Source: Ruminococcus sp.
GTDB taxonomy: Bacteria > Bacillota > Clostridia > Oscillospirales > Ruminococcaceae
Reading direction: 5' to 3'
DNA length: 64,000 bases
Assembly (NCBI GenBank): GCA_017534595.1
Contig: JAFXVY010000113.1
Coordinates: 1 to 64,000 of the forward strand
Part shown: positions 26,286-35,631 of the stretch, in pieces
Layout of the letters: each line of letters opens with the position of its first letter
Position numbering within the stretch: position 1 is the first letter of the stretch
Position numbers and translations under genes: made by a program
Notes under the pieces: model-generated
Database searches by the model: none
The model's input: only the letters and a program-made list of their open reading frames with translations
What the model was told of the DNA's origin: nothing

Positions 26286-28289
26286 ATGAGGATCCTATCT
26301 ATCGACCTGGAGACATATTCAAGCGTAGATATCAAGAAATCGGGAGCGTATGCCTATGTGCGCTCTCCCGATTTCCAGATACTGCTTAACGGCTTCATGT
26401 TGTGGGGCGAAATGCGAGAACCTATCGTGCTGGACTTCAGCACGGAGGACGTACTCCCGGAGTGGTTTGTAGGACTGCTCACGCGCCCGGACATCAAGAA
26501 GCGGGCGTATAACGCAACGTTTGAGCGGCTCTGCTTTTCTGCCGCGCTCGGCATCGAGCTTCCCGCTGATCAGTGGGAAGATACGATGCTCCAGGCTTTG
26601 TACTGCGGCTATCCCACATCCCTTGAAGCCGCAGGCAAAGCTATAGGACTTGAAGAGAATAAGCAGAAACTTACTACGGGCAAGGCGCTGATCAAGTACT
26701 TCTGTTCGCCCTGCAAGCCCTCCAAGGCCAATAATGGGCGCACACGAAATCTCCCTGAACACGCACCGGATAAGTGGCAGATGTTCAAGGAGTACAATAA
26801 GCAGGATGTAGTTACCGAAATGGAGATCGCGAAACGGCTCTCGGCAATGCCGATTCCCGCATTCGTGCAGAAACAATGGGAGACTGATCAGAGAATCAAT
26901 GCCCGGGGTGTACACGCCGATATGGAGCTGGTCTCCGGTGCGATAGATATTGCCGCACAGGAAGCTGTTCGCTTGAAGTCCGAGGCTGTCTCGATATCCG
27001 GCTTGCAGAATCCTGCGTCCGTTCGTCAGCTCACCGATTGGCTCCGCTTGAATACCGACGAAGAGGTTACTACGCTTCGCAAGGCTGATGTTGCCGAGCT
27101 CAAAGAAAAGAGCATACCGAGCGATGCCAAAAGGCTCTTGGAGATCAGGCAAGAGCTCGGCAAGACATCTACAAAAAAGTATGATGCGGTACAGGCTTGC
27201 ATCTGCCCTGACGGGAGAATACGCGGAATGTTACAGTTCTACGGTGCCAATCGCACCGGGCGTTGGGCGGGGCGGTTCGTGCAGGTGCAGAATCTTCCGC
27301 GAACTTACATTGATATGCTCGATTTCGCCCGCGATTTGGTCAAGCAAAGATCAGGTGATGCACTTCGAGTAATCTACGGCTCGATCTATGATACGCTGTC
27401 CCAGCTCATTCGGACGCTTTTCACAGCTACACCCGGGAACGTGCTTATCGACGCAGACTTCTCCGCTATTGAGGCAAGAGTCATATCTTGGCTCGCAGGT
27501 GAGGAGTGGCGGCTTGACGTTTTCCAGACACACGGTAAAATCTATGAAGCTTCCGCCGCGCAGATGTTCGGCGTACCTATCGAGCGCATTAAGAAGGGTA
27601 ATCCAGAATACGCACTACGCGCAAAGGGCAAGGTCGCAGAGCTGGCGCTTGGATACCAGGGCGGCGCTAACGCCCTGATAACAATGGAAGCCTTGAAAAT
27701 GGGGCTGAATGAGGATGAGCTTCCCGATATTGTAACGAGATGGAGAGCCTCAAACCCGCACATTCAATCACTATGGTGGGCTTTTAACAACGCCGCTATC
27801 GATGTGATCGAACAGGGCGGCTTCCGGCAGGTGGGGCCGTGCATCATAGCGCGGGAATGGGATCAGAACACACAGCGGTCGTATATGACAATACAGCTAC
27901 CGACAGGGCGAAAACTCTACTACGTTGATCCGCAGATCGGGACGAACCGATGGGGGCAGAAGTCGATACAGTATCTCGGTATCAACGATAAAAACAACGC
28001 ACACAAATGGGGCTATGTCGAAACCTACGGCGGCAAGCTCGTGGAGAATACGGTGCAGGCCATTGCCCGTGATTGTCTCGCTGACGCTATTGAGCGACTG
28101 GAAGCAGCGGGCTTCCCGATAGTATTCCACATACACGATGAAGTCGTTATCGACATCAAGCCCACAACACAGACACCGGAACAGATGCTCGATAGAGTTA
28201 TCGAGATAATGTCACAGCCGATACCCTGGGCGCCGGGGCTCCCTCTCGGAGCTGACGGTTGGACAGGACAATACTTCAAGAAGGACTGA
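26286..28289 (+). CDS. Phage family A DNA polymerase with 3'-5' exonuclease
   Basis: 667 aa. N-terminal DnaQ-like exonuclease motif SIDLETYS (5-12). The polymerase domain carries DADFSAIEARV (motif A region, near residue 390), a K/Y-containing finger region (LALGYQGG) and HDEVVID (motif C, near 616). It replicates phage DNA. The start lies 3 bp after the DUF2815 stop; the upstream AAG and coupled translation support it. Confidence 0.95.
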   Translation: MRILSIDLETYSSVDIKKSGAYAYVRSPDFQILLNGFMLWGEMREPIVLDFSTEDVLPEWFVGLLTRPDIKKRAYNATFERLCFSAALGIELPADQWEDTMLQALYCGYPTSLEAAGKAIGLEENKQKLTTGKALIKYFCSPCKPSKANNGRTRNLPEHAPDKWQMFKEYNKQDVVTEMEIAKRLSAMPIPAFVQKQWETDQRINARGVHADMELVSGAIDIAAQEAVRLKSEAVSISGLQNPASVRQLTDWLRLNTDEEVTTLRKADVAELKEKSIPSDAKRLLEIRQELGKTSTKKYDAVQACICPDGRIRGMLQFYGANRTGRWAGRFVQVQNLPRTYIDMLDFARDLVKQRSGDALRVIYGSIYDTLSQLIRTLFTATPGNVLIDADFSAIEARVISWLAGEEWRLDVFQTHGKIYEASAAQMFGVPIERIKKGNPEYALRAKGKVAELALGYQGGANALITMEALKMGLNEDELPDIVTRWRASNPHIQSLWWAFNNAAIDVIEQGGFRQVGPCIIAREWDQNTQRSYMTIQLPTGRKLYYVDPQIGTNRWGQKSIQYLGINDKNNAHKWGYVETYGGKLVENTVQAIARDCLADAIERLEAAGFPIVFHIHDEVVIDIKPTTQTPEQMLDRVIEIMSQPIPWAPGLPLGADGWTGQYFKKD

Positions 28290-28295
28290 TAACAG

Positions 28296-28622
28296 ATGAA
28301 ATTCTTTGGTAAAAAGGTCAGCGATGAAACAGCCTGCGGCATATTCTTGATGATATGGGAGCTCTTTTTCCTCATAGCAGTCTTTTCAGAAAGTGCTGTC
28401 GGCTGGACACTGTTCATCGCGGATACGATAACACAGCTTGTATGGCTGTATTTTTCAGAGAAAAATGAACGGCTGGCGCGTTTGGAAAAGAAACAATCCG
28501 AACGATTCAAGCAGATGGCCTCTGACTATCTGCGCTATGTACGAAATGTTGATAGAACGAAAGGAGCAAATCATTATGATCAATATTCTCAAGCTGAGTG
28601 CAAACGGCAGAAAATCCATTGA
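28296..28622 (+). CDS. Small membrane protein
   Basis: 108 aa with two hydrophobic helices (about 14-32 and 38-55) and a charged C-terminal tail. Follows the polymerase by 6 bp. Its end overlaps the next gene. Function unknown. Confidence 0.6.
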   Translation: MKFFGKKVSDETACGIFLMIWELFFLIAVFSESAVGWTLFIADTITQLVWLYFSEKNERLARLEKKQSERFKQMASDYLRYVRNVDRTKGANHYDQYSQAECKRQKIH

Positions 28623-29238
28623 TGTTGTCGGACCAAATGATCTCGGTGTTCTTATTATCACCGAACTTGGCGAATCGGCAACGGCTGAGATCAGCGCCGA
28701 GACCGATTGCAGTATTTTCTACGATCCTTGCAGCAAGGGTGAGATAAATGCTGTAGCATCCACGTTGTTAGATGGGATCATTGTACATGGTACAGCCTTC
28801 CTGGTACAGTATAAAGGCGCCCCGAAGCCTGAAAACTTCACGAGCATCAACGGAACAACGGCAAGGATAATAAATTCTCTCTATTACTCCTTAGATCAGG
28901 CAAGGACTCTTGAGAAGAGTGCGGGCGTACCATATACGCTTACCGAAGATGTATTTAATTCAAAATCAATTACGCATCATATGCAGATGCTGCTCGGATA
29001 TGATCCGACTGATTCAATGAATGCCCAGATCAATAAAGCAGCATCTGAGCTAATGCAGTGCAGGAGAATATGTAGTCACGATCTGTGGATATACTGCTTA
29101 GCTCTTGACGCTTTGAAGGATACTCTTTTTGCAAGGATGAATGATAGTCAGAAAACACTTTACAATGATATCTGTAAAACCGGTTGCCATATTACTGTTA
29201 ACCTCGACAACCTTACCAATAACGGAGGCTTGACATGA
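28576..29238 (+). CDS. Hypothetical phage protein
   Basis: 220 aa, soluble, no recognised domain. ATG 28576 is preferred because AAGGAG lies 9 bp upstream; the long frame upstream of it runs inside the membrane-protein gene. Starts INILKLSANGRKSIDVV. Confidence 0.7.
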   Translation: MINILKLSANGRKSIDVVGPNDLGVLIITELGESATAEISAETDCSIFYDPCSKGEINAVASTLLDGIIVHGTAFLVQYKGAPKPENFTSINGTTARIINSLYYSLDQARTLEKSAGVPYTLTEDVFNSKSITHHMQMLLGYDPTDSMNAQINKAASELMQCRRICSHDLWIYCLALDALKDTLFARMNDSQKTLYNDICKTGCHITVNLDNLTNNGGLT

Positions 29239-29390
29239 GTAAGCCGCTGGATAAGCTAATCATTGTTAAGTGCCCTTACTGCGGGAGTATCGAAATTGTG
29301 AATGACACCTGCTTATGGTGTCATTCAAGCAATCTATCTGATGCCGTTCTCGATATGATATGGGAGGATGACGAAGATGAAAACGAATGA
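29235..29390 (+). CDS. Small zinc-ribbon protein
   Basis: 51 aa, with paired cysteines C-P-Y-C and C-L-W-C (about residues 13-28) forming a likely zinc ribbon, and an acidic tail (WEDDEDENE). GGAGG lies 6-7 bp before the ATG. It overlaps the previous gene's end (ATGA) and the start of the methyltransferase. Confidence 0.7.
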   Translation: MSKPLDKLIIVKCPYCGSIEIVNDTCLWCHSSNLSDAVLDMIWEDDEDENE

Positions 29391-30990
29391 ACTTATAGTC
29401 GATAATTTCGCCGGTGGAGGCGGTGCTTCTACCGGCATTGAACTCGCAACGGGCAGACCCGTTGACATAGCGATCAATCACGATCCCGATGCAATCCTGA
29501 TGCACAAGACCAATCACCCACATACACAGCACTACTGCGAGAGCGTATGGGATATCGACCCGAAAGAGGTCTGCAAGGGCAGACCTGTTGGGCTGATGTG
29601 GCTTTCCCCCGATTGCAAGCACTTTTCAAGAGCAAAAGGCGGCAAACCCGTTGACAAGAATGTGCGCGGGCTCGCCTGGATCGCCGTCAGGTGGGCGGCA
29701 ACAGTCCATCCGAGAGTGATCATCCTCGAAAACGTCCCGGAGTTTGTCACCTGGGGGCCTCTCACCAAAGACAGCTACCCTGACAGATCACAGCAAGGAC
29801 GGACATTCAACAGTTTCATCAACGCCCTGTCACGCTATGGATATGTGATCGACTGGCGGGAACTGAAAGCCTGCGACTATGGGGCACCGACTATCCGCAA
29901 GAGGTTTTTCCTCATTGCCAGATGCGACGGAAACCCGATTGTGTGGCCGGAAGCTACACACGGAGAGGGCAAGCAGCCATACAAAACGGCGGCAGAGTGC
30001 ATTGATTGGAGCATCCCTTGTGTATCGATCTTCGGGAGGAAAACTCCGCTGAAACCAAACACGATGCGCCGGATCGCAAGAGGGCTCGATAAGTTCACGC
30101 TGAAATCGGACAGACCGTTTATTATTCAGTACAAGTATGATAACTCTCCACAGGATATAAATCACCCGCTTTCAACGGTGACCTCGGTCAACGGTCACTA
30201 TGTCGTAGCACCGAGCATTCAAAAATACTACGGCGGGATCACAGGCAGCCCCATTGATAACCCTCTCGGCACGGTCACTGCAATAGATCACAACGCCCTA
30301 CTTGCATCTTCTCTGATTCAGTATCACAGTGAGACGGCACATTCGGAGGTCAGAGGGCAAGCCTTGCAGGATCCTTTGATGACCGTTGATGCATCCAATC
30401 GGTACGGGCTTATGAGTGCTCACATCGTTAAGTATTATTCCGGCGATAACTACTCTGCGGCGAATGATCCTCTCGGGACGGTCACAACACACGACCGATG
30501 CGGGCTTGTCGAAAGCCATTTGTGCATCCTTCGAAATAACCAGGACTGCAAGCCGTTGACCGAGCCCTTGCCGACAGAATGCACTTCTGCGGGGCATTTC
30601 GCAGAGGTCAGAACGCATATCGTGAAATACTCACCCTCTTCCGAGCTGGGATACTGGCCGGAGATCAGAGTGATGCTCAATGAATACTGCGGATACAAAA
30701 TAGCCGATGATGAAATCCTGCTACTGAATATCGGCGATGCAGAGTATTACATCCGCGATATCGGTATGAGGATGCTTGCTCCGAGAGAGCTTTACAATGC
30801 GCAGGGCTTCCCGTCCGATTACATCATAGATCATGACTATACCGGCAAGGAATACAGCCGGGTAAAGCAGGTCGCCCGATGCGGCAACGCCGTACCGCCT
30901 CCCTTCGCAGAGGCACTTGTACGCGCCAATCTGCCCGAGATGTGCGGCAAAAAGTACACAACTATGCACGAGCTGGGAGAGGTGATGTAA
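29377..30990 (+). CDS. Phage C5-cytosine DNA methyltransferase
   Basis: 537 aa. Motif I DNFAGGGGASTG, motif IV with catalytic C81 in SPDCKHFS, and motif VI LENVPE are intact; motif X-like GNAVPPPFAEAL is at the C-terminus. The variable target region (about 260-420) contains four degenerate repeats beginning PL(S/G/M)TV(T/D). Probably protects phage DNA from host restriction. ATG 29377 fits GGAGG at 9 bp better than ATG 29368. Confidence 0.93.
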   Translation: MKTNELIVDNFAGGGGASTGIELATGRPVDIAINHDPDAILMHKTNHPHTQHYCESVWDIDPKEVCKGRPVGLMWLSPDCKHFSRAKGGKPVDKNVRGLAWIAVRWAATVHPRVIILENVPEFVTWGPLTKDSYPDRSQQGRTFNSFINALSRYGYVIDWRELKACDYGAPTIRKRFFLIARCDGNPIVWPEATHGEGKQPYKTAAECIDWSIPCVSIFGRKTPLKPNTMRRIARGLDKFTLKSDRPFIIQYKYDNSPQDINHPLSTVTSVNGHYVVAPSIQKYYGGITGSPIDNPLGTVTAIDHNALLASSLIQYHSETAHSEVRGQALQDPLMTVDASNRYGLMSAHIVKYYSGDNYSAANDPLGTVTTHDRCGLVESHLCILRNNQDCKPLTEPLPTECTSAGHFAEVRTHIVKYSPSSELGYWPEIRVMLNEYCGYKIADDEILLLNIGDAEYYIRDIGMRMLAPRELYNAQGFPSDYIIDHDYTGKEYSRVKQVARCGNAVPPPFAEALVRANLPEMCGKKYTTMHELGEVM

Positions 30991-31112
30991 TGACCGAGCT
31001 TGAGACTTTCGCAAAGTTCACGATAGAACACGGCAGCGAGTGGTGGAGCTTGGAGGAGTCAGAAAGCTACACCCTATGCGAGAGCAAGGAGAAATACATC
31101 GTGAAAAATTAG
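30990..31112 (+). CDS. Small phage protein, possibly amber-truncated
   Basis: 40 aa (starts MTELETFAKFTIEHG), coupled to the methyltransferase by TAATG. It ends at a TAG after which the same frame stays open for another 39 codons (31113-31232) with similar composition, so the original gene was probably about 80 codons long. Confidence 0.55.
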   Translation: MTELETFAKFTIEHGSEWWSLEESESYTLCESKEKYIVKN

Positions 31113-31232
31113 GTGTATTATAACTCGCCTGTGTTTCAGATCTTCGACAAGAAAACAGGAAAACGGCTCTTCGCAAGCACAAATTATCAGCACGCCTACG
31201 GCAAGTTTCAGCGGTTATGCAAGGAGGGATGA
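31113..31232 (+). pseudogene. In-frame continuation after amber stop
   Basis: Reads VYYNSPVFQIFDKKTGKR and on to the TGA at 31230, directly in frame with the 40-aa gene upstream. GTG 31113 could act as a start but has no ribosome site. Either a nonsense-mutated gene, amber readthrough, or an unrelated frame. Confidence 0.45.
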
Positions 31233-31235
31233 CGG

Positions 31236-31478
31236 TTGGAAAATGAAAGCGAAATCAGGAAAAACCTTAAGTGGCAGATCTTGCAGCGCAGTTATAGGCT
31301 CGTTATGGCACAGATCATCGCACGACTTATCACCATTAGCCTTATGATCGGATGCATCACGACGGCGGTGATCTATTTCAGCAATCCCTGGCTGCTGTTG
31401 TGGTTATGGCTTCCCGCGCTTATGACACCGAGCTCAAAGACTTTAGCCCACGACATAGGGAACGATGATGACGAATAG
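31236..31478 (+). CDS. Small two-helix membrane protein
   Basis: 80 aa, TTG start with GGAGGG 6 bp upstream. Hydrophobic segments about 24-48 and 50-64; acidic C-terminus. Function unknown. Confidence 0.65.
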   Translation: MENESEIRKNLKWQILQRSYRLVMAQIIARLITISLMIGCITTAVIYFSNPWLLLWLWLPALMTPSSKTLAHDIGNDDDE

Positions 31479-31493
31479 AAAGGATGGTAAATA

Positions 31494-31967
31494 ATGGACA
31501 TACTCGAAAAATCAAAGAAACAGCTCGATGAGCTGAACGAAAAGCATTGGAGCGAATGTCAGATGATCGCTAACTACGACAATGAGCTCAAAGAAGCAGT
31601 GAAGATCCTTGAAAGACTTCCGGCTCTGCACAGAACGATCCTGCTTGAAGCGCCGCACGCGGCAGCTGTTATGGGTGGACTGCTCCAGGACAGCGCCCTG
31701 CTGCTTGCCCGGATCAAAAGCACAACGTATCCCTATCCGGAGCGCGACGTTGCTAAAACGGTCAAAGACATCACAATGAGGACGAACGCCGCTGCGATTA
31801 GATCTATGACGAACAGGCAGCTCGCAGAGTTCTTGAACGCGATAGAGGCGCAGGGATACGAGACCAAAGGCAACGAGGGAGCAAATTTCAAGGGGTACAA
31901 AGAGGAAAACATCAAGTTCTGGGAAGGGTATCTCGCCAATCCCGCTGATGAGGACTACGACGGATAA
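31494..31967 (+). CDS. Hypothetical phage protein
   Basis: 157 aa, mostly helical and charged, soluble; begins MDILEKSKKQLDELNEKHW. No recognised domain. Ribosome site AAGGATGG upstream of ATG. Confidence 0.65.
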   Translation: MDILEKSKKQLDELNEKHWSECQMIANYDNELKEAVKILERLPALHRTILLEAPHAAAVMGGLLQDSALLLARIKSTTYPYPERDVAKTVKDITMRTNAAAIRSMTNRQLAEFLNAIEAQGYETKGNEGANFKGYKEENIKFWEGYLANPADEDYDG

Positions 31968-31993
31968 GGAGATTCACAAAGGAGGCGGCTGCT

Positions 31994-32383
31994 GTGGGGA
32001 GATATGATCCTGAATCATACGATATGCTGCGAGCCTTCCACCTCTGCACGAGATGCGGAGAGAAAACCTCGCAGAAACCTGACGGCGATTATTATTCGCT
32101 CTGCGACAGCTGCCGGGAACGCGCTCAGCAGAAAAAAGGCGAGCGGGTGGAAAACAGCACGATATGCTGGCATTGCATTCACGCAGTCCCCGATCCCATC
32201 AAGGGATACGGATGCAACTGGAGCAGATGCTTCAAGCCCGTCGAAGGGTGGACGGCTGATGAGACGATAATGAAGCAGGCCGGCGGAAAAACGACGAAAT
32301 CGTATTGCGTAAGGGCTTGCCCTCAGTTCAAGTCGGACCGTTCAAACGTCAAGAGTAAATGCAAGAAGAGCAGGAGGGGGTAA
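31994..32383 (+). CDS. Cysteine-rich zinc-binding phage protein
   Basis: 129 aa, GTG start with GGAGG 8 bp upstream. CTRC...CDSC (about 18-40) forms a zinc ribbon; further cysteines in CWHC, CNWSRC and CVRACPQF may bind a second metal. Function unknown. Confidence 0.7.
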   Translation: MGRYDPESYDMLRAFHLCTRCGEKTSQKPDGDYYSLCDSCRERAQQKKGERVENSTICWHCIHAVPDPIKGYGCNWSRCFKPVEGWTADETIMKQAGGKTTKSYCVRACPQFKSDRSNVKSKCKKSRRG

Positions 32384-32384
32384 C

Positions 32385-33118
32385 ATGGCAGTCTCGCTTA
32401 AGCCGCAGTATAAGGAGATCGTAAGGCTGTTGAAATCTCTTACCGGCTCTCGTTATATGTGGGAAGTATGGCAGGATGCCATAACAATGTTTGCCATCTC
32501 TATATCAAACCGTATAGACTTCCGCTTCAGAGATAAGCGGGAAAAACAGTATCTTGAGATCATAAGTAAGTACACATCGAATGAGATAGCTGTTCTCGTA
32601 GAAATCTTTGCGGAGATCATCAGGCAGCTTGAGATTGATCCCCGGCAAGATTTTCTCGGAGAACTGTATATGATTCTTGAGCTCGGATCACACTGGGCGG
32701 GACAATTCTTCACACCTTATGACATCTGCCAGGCTATGGCCGAAATGAGCTTCAAGAAGATCGATAATCCGCAGGACGTGAAGCCAATCTCCGTATTGGA
32801 TTGCGCCTGCGGAGGCGGAGCGCTGCGCACAGCTACACCGACAGTATCAAAAATACCGGCTTGAACTCACAGAATTACATTTCTTTCGGAGCGCAGGATA
32901 TATCTTACGTTCCTGCTCTTATGTGTTATATCCAGCTTGGGCTGCTCGGTTTTGCGGCTAAGATCAAAATAGGCGATTCGTTGTGCGATCCGATGATCGA
33001 CAGCGATAACGGTCCCGATATCTGGTACACGCCTATGTGGTTTTCCGGCTTATGGGTATGCCGAAGAACGATAAAAAGAATGGAAGGAGCGATAATAGGT
33101 GACAACGGGAATAGATGA
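32385..33118 (+). pseudogene. Phage N6-adenine methyltransferase (HsdM-like), frameshifted
   Basis: The first frame (32385-32864) encodes a helical N-terminus, AGQFFTPYDICQAMAEM and the AdoMet motif SVLDCACGGGA, then runs off into unrelated residues and a stop. The natural continuation lies in the -1 frame (about 32826-33118: SYTDSIKNTGLNSQNYISF, then GAQDISYVPALMCYIQLGLLG and GDSL). Joining the frames needs one extra base near 32825-32832, so a one-base deletion (or sequencing error) is the simplest reading. No slippery site is evident. Confidence 0.75.
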
Positions 33119-33365
33119 ACAGGCGGAATTGATCGAGGTATATCACAGCCTCTGTTTTCTTAAAAAGTATTGCAATCATCAGCTCTCATGCGCTCATTGC
33201 GTACTGTTCACCTCTAAAAAGTGCATTTTTCTCCCGGAAGCGATAAAGGACCTGGAGCTGCGGGATGAATACATCGAAGAAGTTAAGGAACACGTTCTCG
33301 AAGAGACAGGATTGGACAGTCTTGAGCTTGAACTTGATCGTAAAGGGGCGGTGTTTAATATATGA
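33099..33365 (+). CDS. Hypothetical phage protein
   Basis: 88 aa, GTG start; AAGGAG about 11 bp upstream. Cysteines (CFLKKYC, CAHC, C) in the N-terminal half may bind a metal. C-terminal half helical. Function unknown. Confidence 0.55.
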   Translation: MTTGIDEQAELIEVYHSLCFLKKYCNHQLSCAHCVLFTSKKCIFLPEAIKDLELRDEYIEEVKEHVLEETGLDSLELELDRKGAVFNI

Positions 33366-33667
33366 GCGAACGATACATTGATGCTGATGCTCTGGCTCAT
33401 TTCGCAAATAATCAAGGTGGAGAAATAACCGCAAATGATATAATGAGATTTCCATCAGCAGACGTTGAGCCTGTCCGGCACGGACGGTGGATAAGGGGTG
33501 CTTCAAAAGGATTTCCGAAAAACCCCAGTTGTTTGTGGTATTGCTCATGTTGTGGTGAAAAGATAAAATATACTGATACACTCAGAACGTATCAAAAATT
33601 GAAAAAGCCTGTAAACGAAGTTAACCCACGTTGTAGAAAATGTGGTGCGAAAATGGACGGAGGTTAA
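33362..33667 (+). CDS. Phage zinc-ribbon protein
   Basis: 101 aa. Begins with the common firmicute phage pattern YIDADAL...DVEPVRHGRWI, and has CSCC...CRKC as a zinc ribbon. Function unknown. Overlaps the previous stop by 4 bp. Confidence 0.75.
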   Translation: MSERYIDADALAHFANNQGGEITANDIMRFPSADVEPVRHGRWIRGASKGFPKNPSCLWYCSCCGEKIKYTDTLRTYQKLKKPVNEVNPRCRKCGAKMDGG

Positions 33668-33672
33668 AAAAA

Positions 33673-33954
33673 ATGAAGGAAATAGTTGCTATGATCTGCA
33701 AGCTTGCAATTGAACTATATAATCAGCTCATTCATCAGATCGATAACCCGGAAGGACTCGAAAGCTTTTCTCTTGACGCAGAGAGCAAAGACGGCTATAG
33801 CTACAAGATAACGATAAGCAGGGAGAAAACATCAGAGGAGAAGGCCGTTGATGATAATGGCTACACGGCGGAAATATCTCCCGAAGATGATGCCGACATT
33901 GAAGGGGTTTTATCCGGGATGCTTGAAGATGATGACTTTGACGAGGAGGTGTAA
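33673..33954 (+). CDS. Hypothetical acidic phage protein
   Basis: 93 aa, acidic C-terminus (SPEDDADIEGVLSGMLEDDD). ATG 33673 is 9 bp after GGAGG. No known domain. Confidence 0.6.
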   Translation: MKEIVAMICKLAIELYNQLIHQIDNPEGLESFSLDAESKDGYSYKITISREKTSEEKAVDDNGYTAEISPEDDADIEGVLSGMLEDDDFDEEV

Positions 33955-33957
33955 CAA

Positions 33958-34320
33958 GTGAGACAGATGTGCGAGGAGATGTCAAAGCTCCGCAAGATGC
34001 TCGATGAAGCCGGCATCAAGTGGAAGGATGTCAGTACAATCGCATCAGATGAACTGATAAATAAAGAGTGCATTGCAGCCGGAATAGACGAATTTCGTGC
34101 CGATACAACTACATACCGAACTCATTTTGAGCATGAGGGATACTTTTTTTCGGTCATATACGGTTATAGCACTTACGGCGGATGTGATCCGCTTAGCGGC
34201 CATGACCCGAAGCTTTTAGAGTGCATGACCGAAAAGGCTAACGGTGGAGAGCCCCAGGGAGGGCTTACCGCGGAACAAGTTATGAGCATTGTCAACGGAG
34301 GTGTAGACTATGAACCTTGA
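33958..34320 (+). CDS. Hypothetical phage protein
   Basis: 120 aa, GTG start behind GGAGG. Contains YFFSVIYGYSTYGG and a C-terminal LTAEQVMSIVNG, a motif pair recurrent in small firmicute phage proteins. Function unknown. Confidence 0.65.
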   Translation: MRQMCEEMSKLRKMLDEAGIKWKDVSTIASDELINKECIAAGIDEFRADTTTYRTHFEHEGYFFSVIYGYSTYGGCDPLSGHDPKLLECMTEKANGGEPQGGLTAEQVMSIVNGGVDYEP

Positions 34321-34699
34321 AAAGCCAATTATAACCGGTATCGTACACGACAGTACGCGCCTGCGAGAGCTGATTGCGGAGAACCCTGATCTGCCGATAG
34401 TCGTTCTTTCCGATGATGAAAGCTGTATCGGTGACGGCGTAAGCACCTATATGAGCGAGGTCAAGTGCTACGTTGGAGAGCTTCTTGATTGCTACCCGAT
34501 CGGTTCAAGAATATATCGTCATAGTGATTACGACCAAGTATTTGATGACCGGGGCGATTTAAAAGAACATCTGGAAAATGTGGTTTGCGATAATTATGAA
34601 GATATGAGCGATGCGGAACAGGATGATATCGTCGAACAGTATCTGAAACTGTATGAGCCTTACTGGAAAAAGTGCATCATAATAAAGGCATCAAACTGA
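34310..34699 (+). CDS. Hypothetical phage protein
   Basis: 129 aa, acidic, soluble. The segment LRELIAENPDLPIVVLSDDE resembles short conserved regions of other phage proteins. Overlaps the preceding gene by 11 bp. Function unknown. Confidence 0.7.
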   Translation: MNLEKPIITGIVHDSTRLRELIAENPDLPIVVLSDDESCIGDGVSTYMSEVKCYVGELLDCYPIGSRIYRHSDYDQVFDDRGDLKEHLENVVCDNYEDMSDAEQDDIVEQYLKLYEPYWKKCIIIKASN

Positions 34700-34714
34700 T
34701 AAGGAGGTATAACG

Positions 34715-35146
34715 GTGAATAACTACAAATCAGGATATGAAGCTGGGCAGAGAGCCGAGCAGGAAAAGACAGCGGGACTCGTAACTATGCTCCAGCTTAA
34801 AGTCTTGGACTTGCAAAGAAAAGTCGAAGAGCTTGAAAACAAGAACGCCGCTAACGAAAAGCGTATAGCCGAAGTGGTCGAGGATATTTTGAGCCGCAAG
34901 GACGACCCCGAACTGGAGGAGTTCCGAAAGAATTGTGTGATGATTAACTTCCTCGCAAATCAGATGCAAAGCGAAAAGCCCTATTACAGCATACTCTACT
35001 ACGACAAGCGTGATAACAACTATTATGATGGCTTCGGATCATATGATCACGAAATCGTCAACGCCTACAAAGAAGCATACTTCGATCATTGGGATGAGGA
35101 TTATTTTGAGAAGCAAATCGACGAGCTTAAAGATAAGGAGGTATAG
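34715..35146 (+). CDS. Coiled-coil phage protein
   Basis: 143 aa, GTG start behind AAGGAGG. A coiled coil covers about 20-60 (LQLKVLDLQRKVEELENKNA). Tyr-rich C-terminal part. Function unknown. Confidence 0.6.
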   Translation: MNNYKSGYEAGQRAEQEKTAGLVTMLQLKVLDLQRKVEELENKNAANEKRIAEVVEDILSRKDDPELEEFRKNCVMINFLANQMQSEKPYYSILYYDKRDNNYYDGFGSYDHEIVNAYKEAYFDHWDEDYFEKQIDELKDKEV

Positions 35147-35148
35147 CC

Positions 35149-35631
35149 GTGAACTACTACAACTATATGCTGATCGTTCAGCAAGAAGCTATGAAAGCCA
35201 TAGTCAAGAAGGATCTGAACATCGGATACGGAAAAACCGAGTATGGTGTATTCCTTTGCGATCCCGGCGGGCACAGCGTTTTCAGGATCGCGGACAAGTT
35301 CTTTGTCCTTGATCCGGCAAAGCTGAAAGAGGGCGAGCAGTACGCAAAGTTTTTCGAGAGCGCAGCTATGTACGGTGTTGACCTGGTGCTGACCGATGAC
35401 GTGAAGCGAACCTCACCGATGTGGATGCTGCGAAAGCTACACGCCAAAGATGACGAAGAAAAAGTATTATGGATCGATGAAAAGTTCCTCGGATACTTCA
35501 AGGGAATACCCAAGCTCCACTTCGGATATTTCACCACCCGAAACACTAACTTTATCTATGCCAAGAACCTCGAAGGTATTATATTCGGACTCACGGTAGA
35601 GGTCCGTAAGACGGGAGGGGCTTCCGCATGA
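35149..35631 (+). CDS. Hypothetical phage protein
   Basis: 160 aa, GTG start; AAGGAGG precedes. Globular (VFRIADKFFVLDPAKLKEGE). Overlaps the next gene by 4 bp. Function unknown. Confidence 0.6.
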   Translation: MNYYNYMLIVQQEAMKAIVKKDLNIGYGKTEYGVFLCDPGGHSVFRIADKFFVLDPAKLKEGEQYAKFFESAAMYGVDLVLTDDVKRTSPMWMLRKLHAKDDEEKVLWIDEKFLGYFKGIPKLHFGYFTTRNTNFIYAKNLEGIIFGLTVEVRKTGGASA

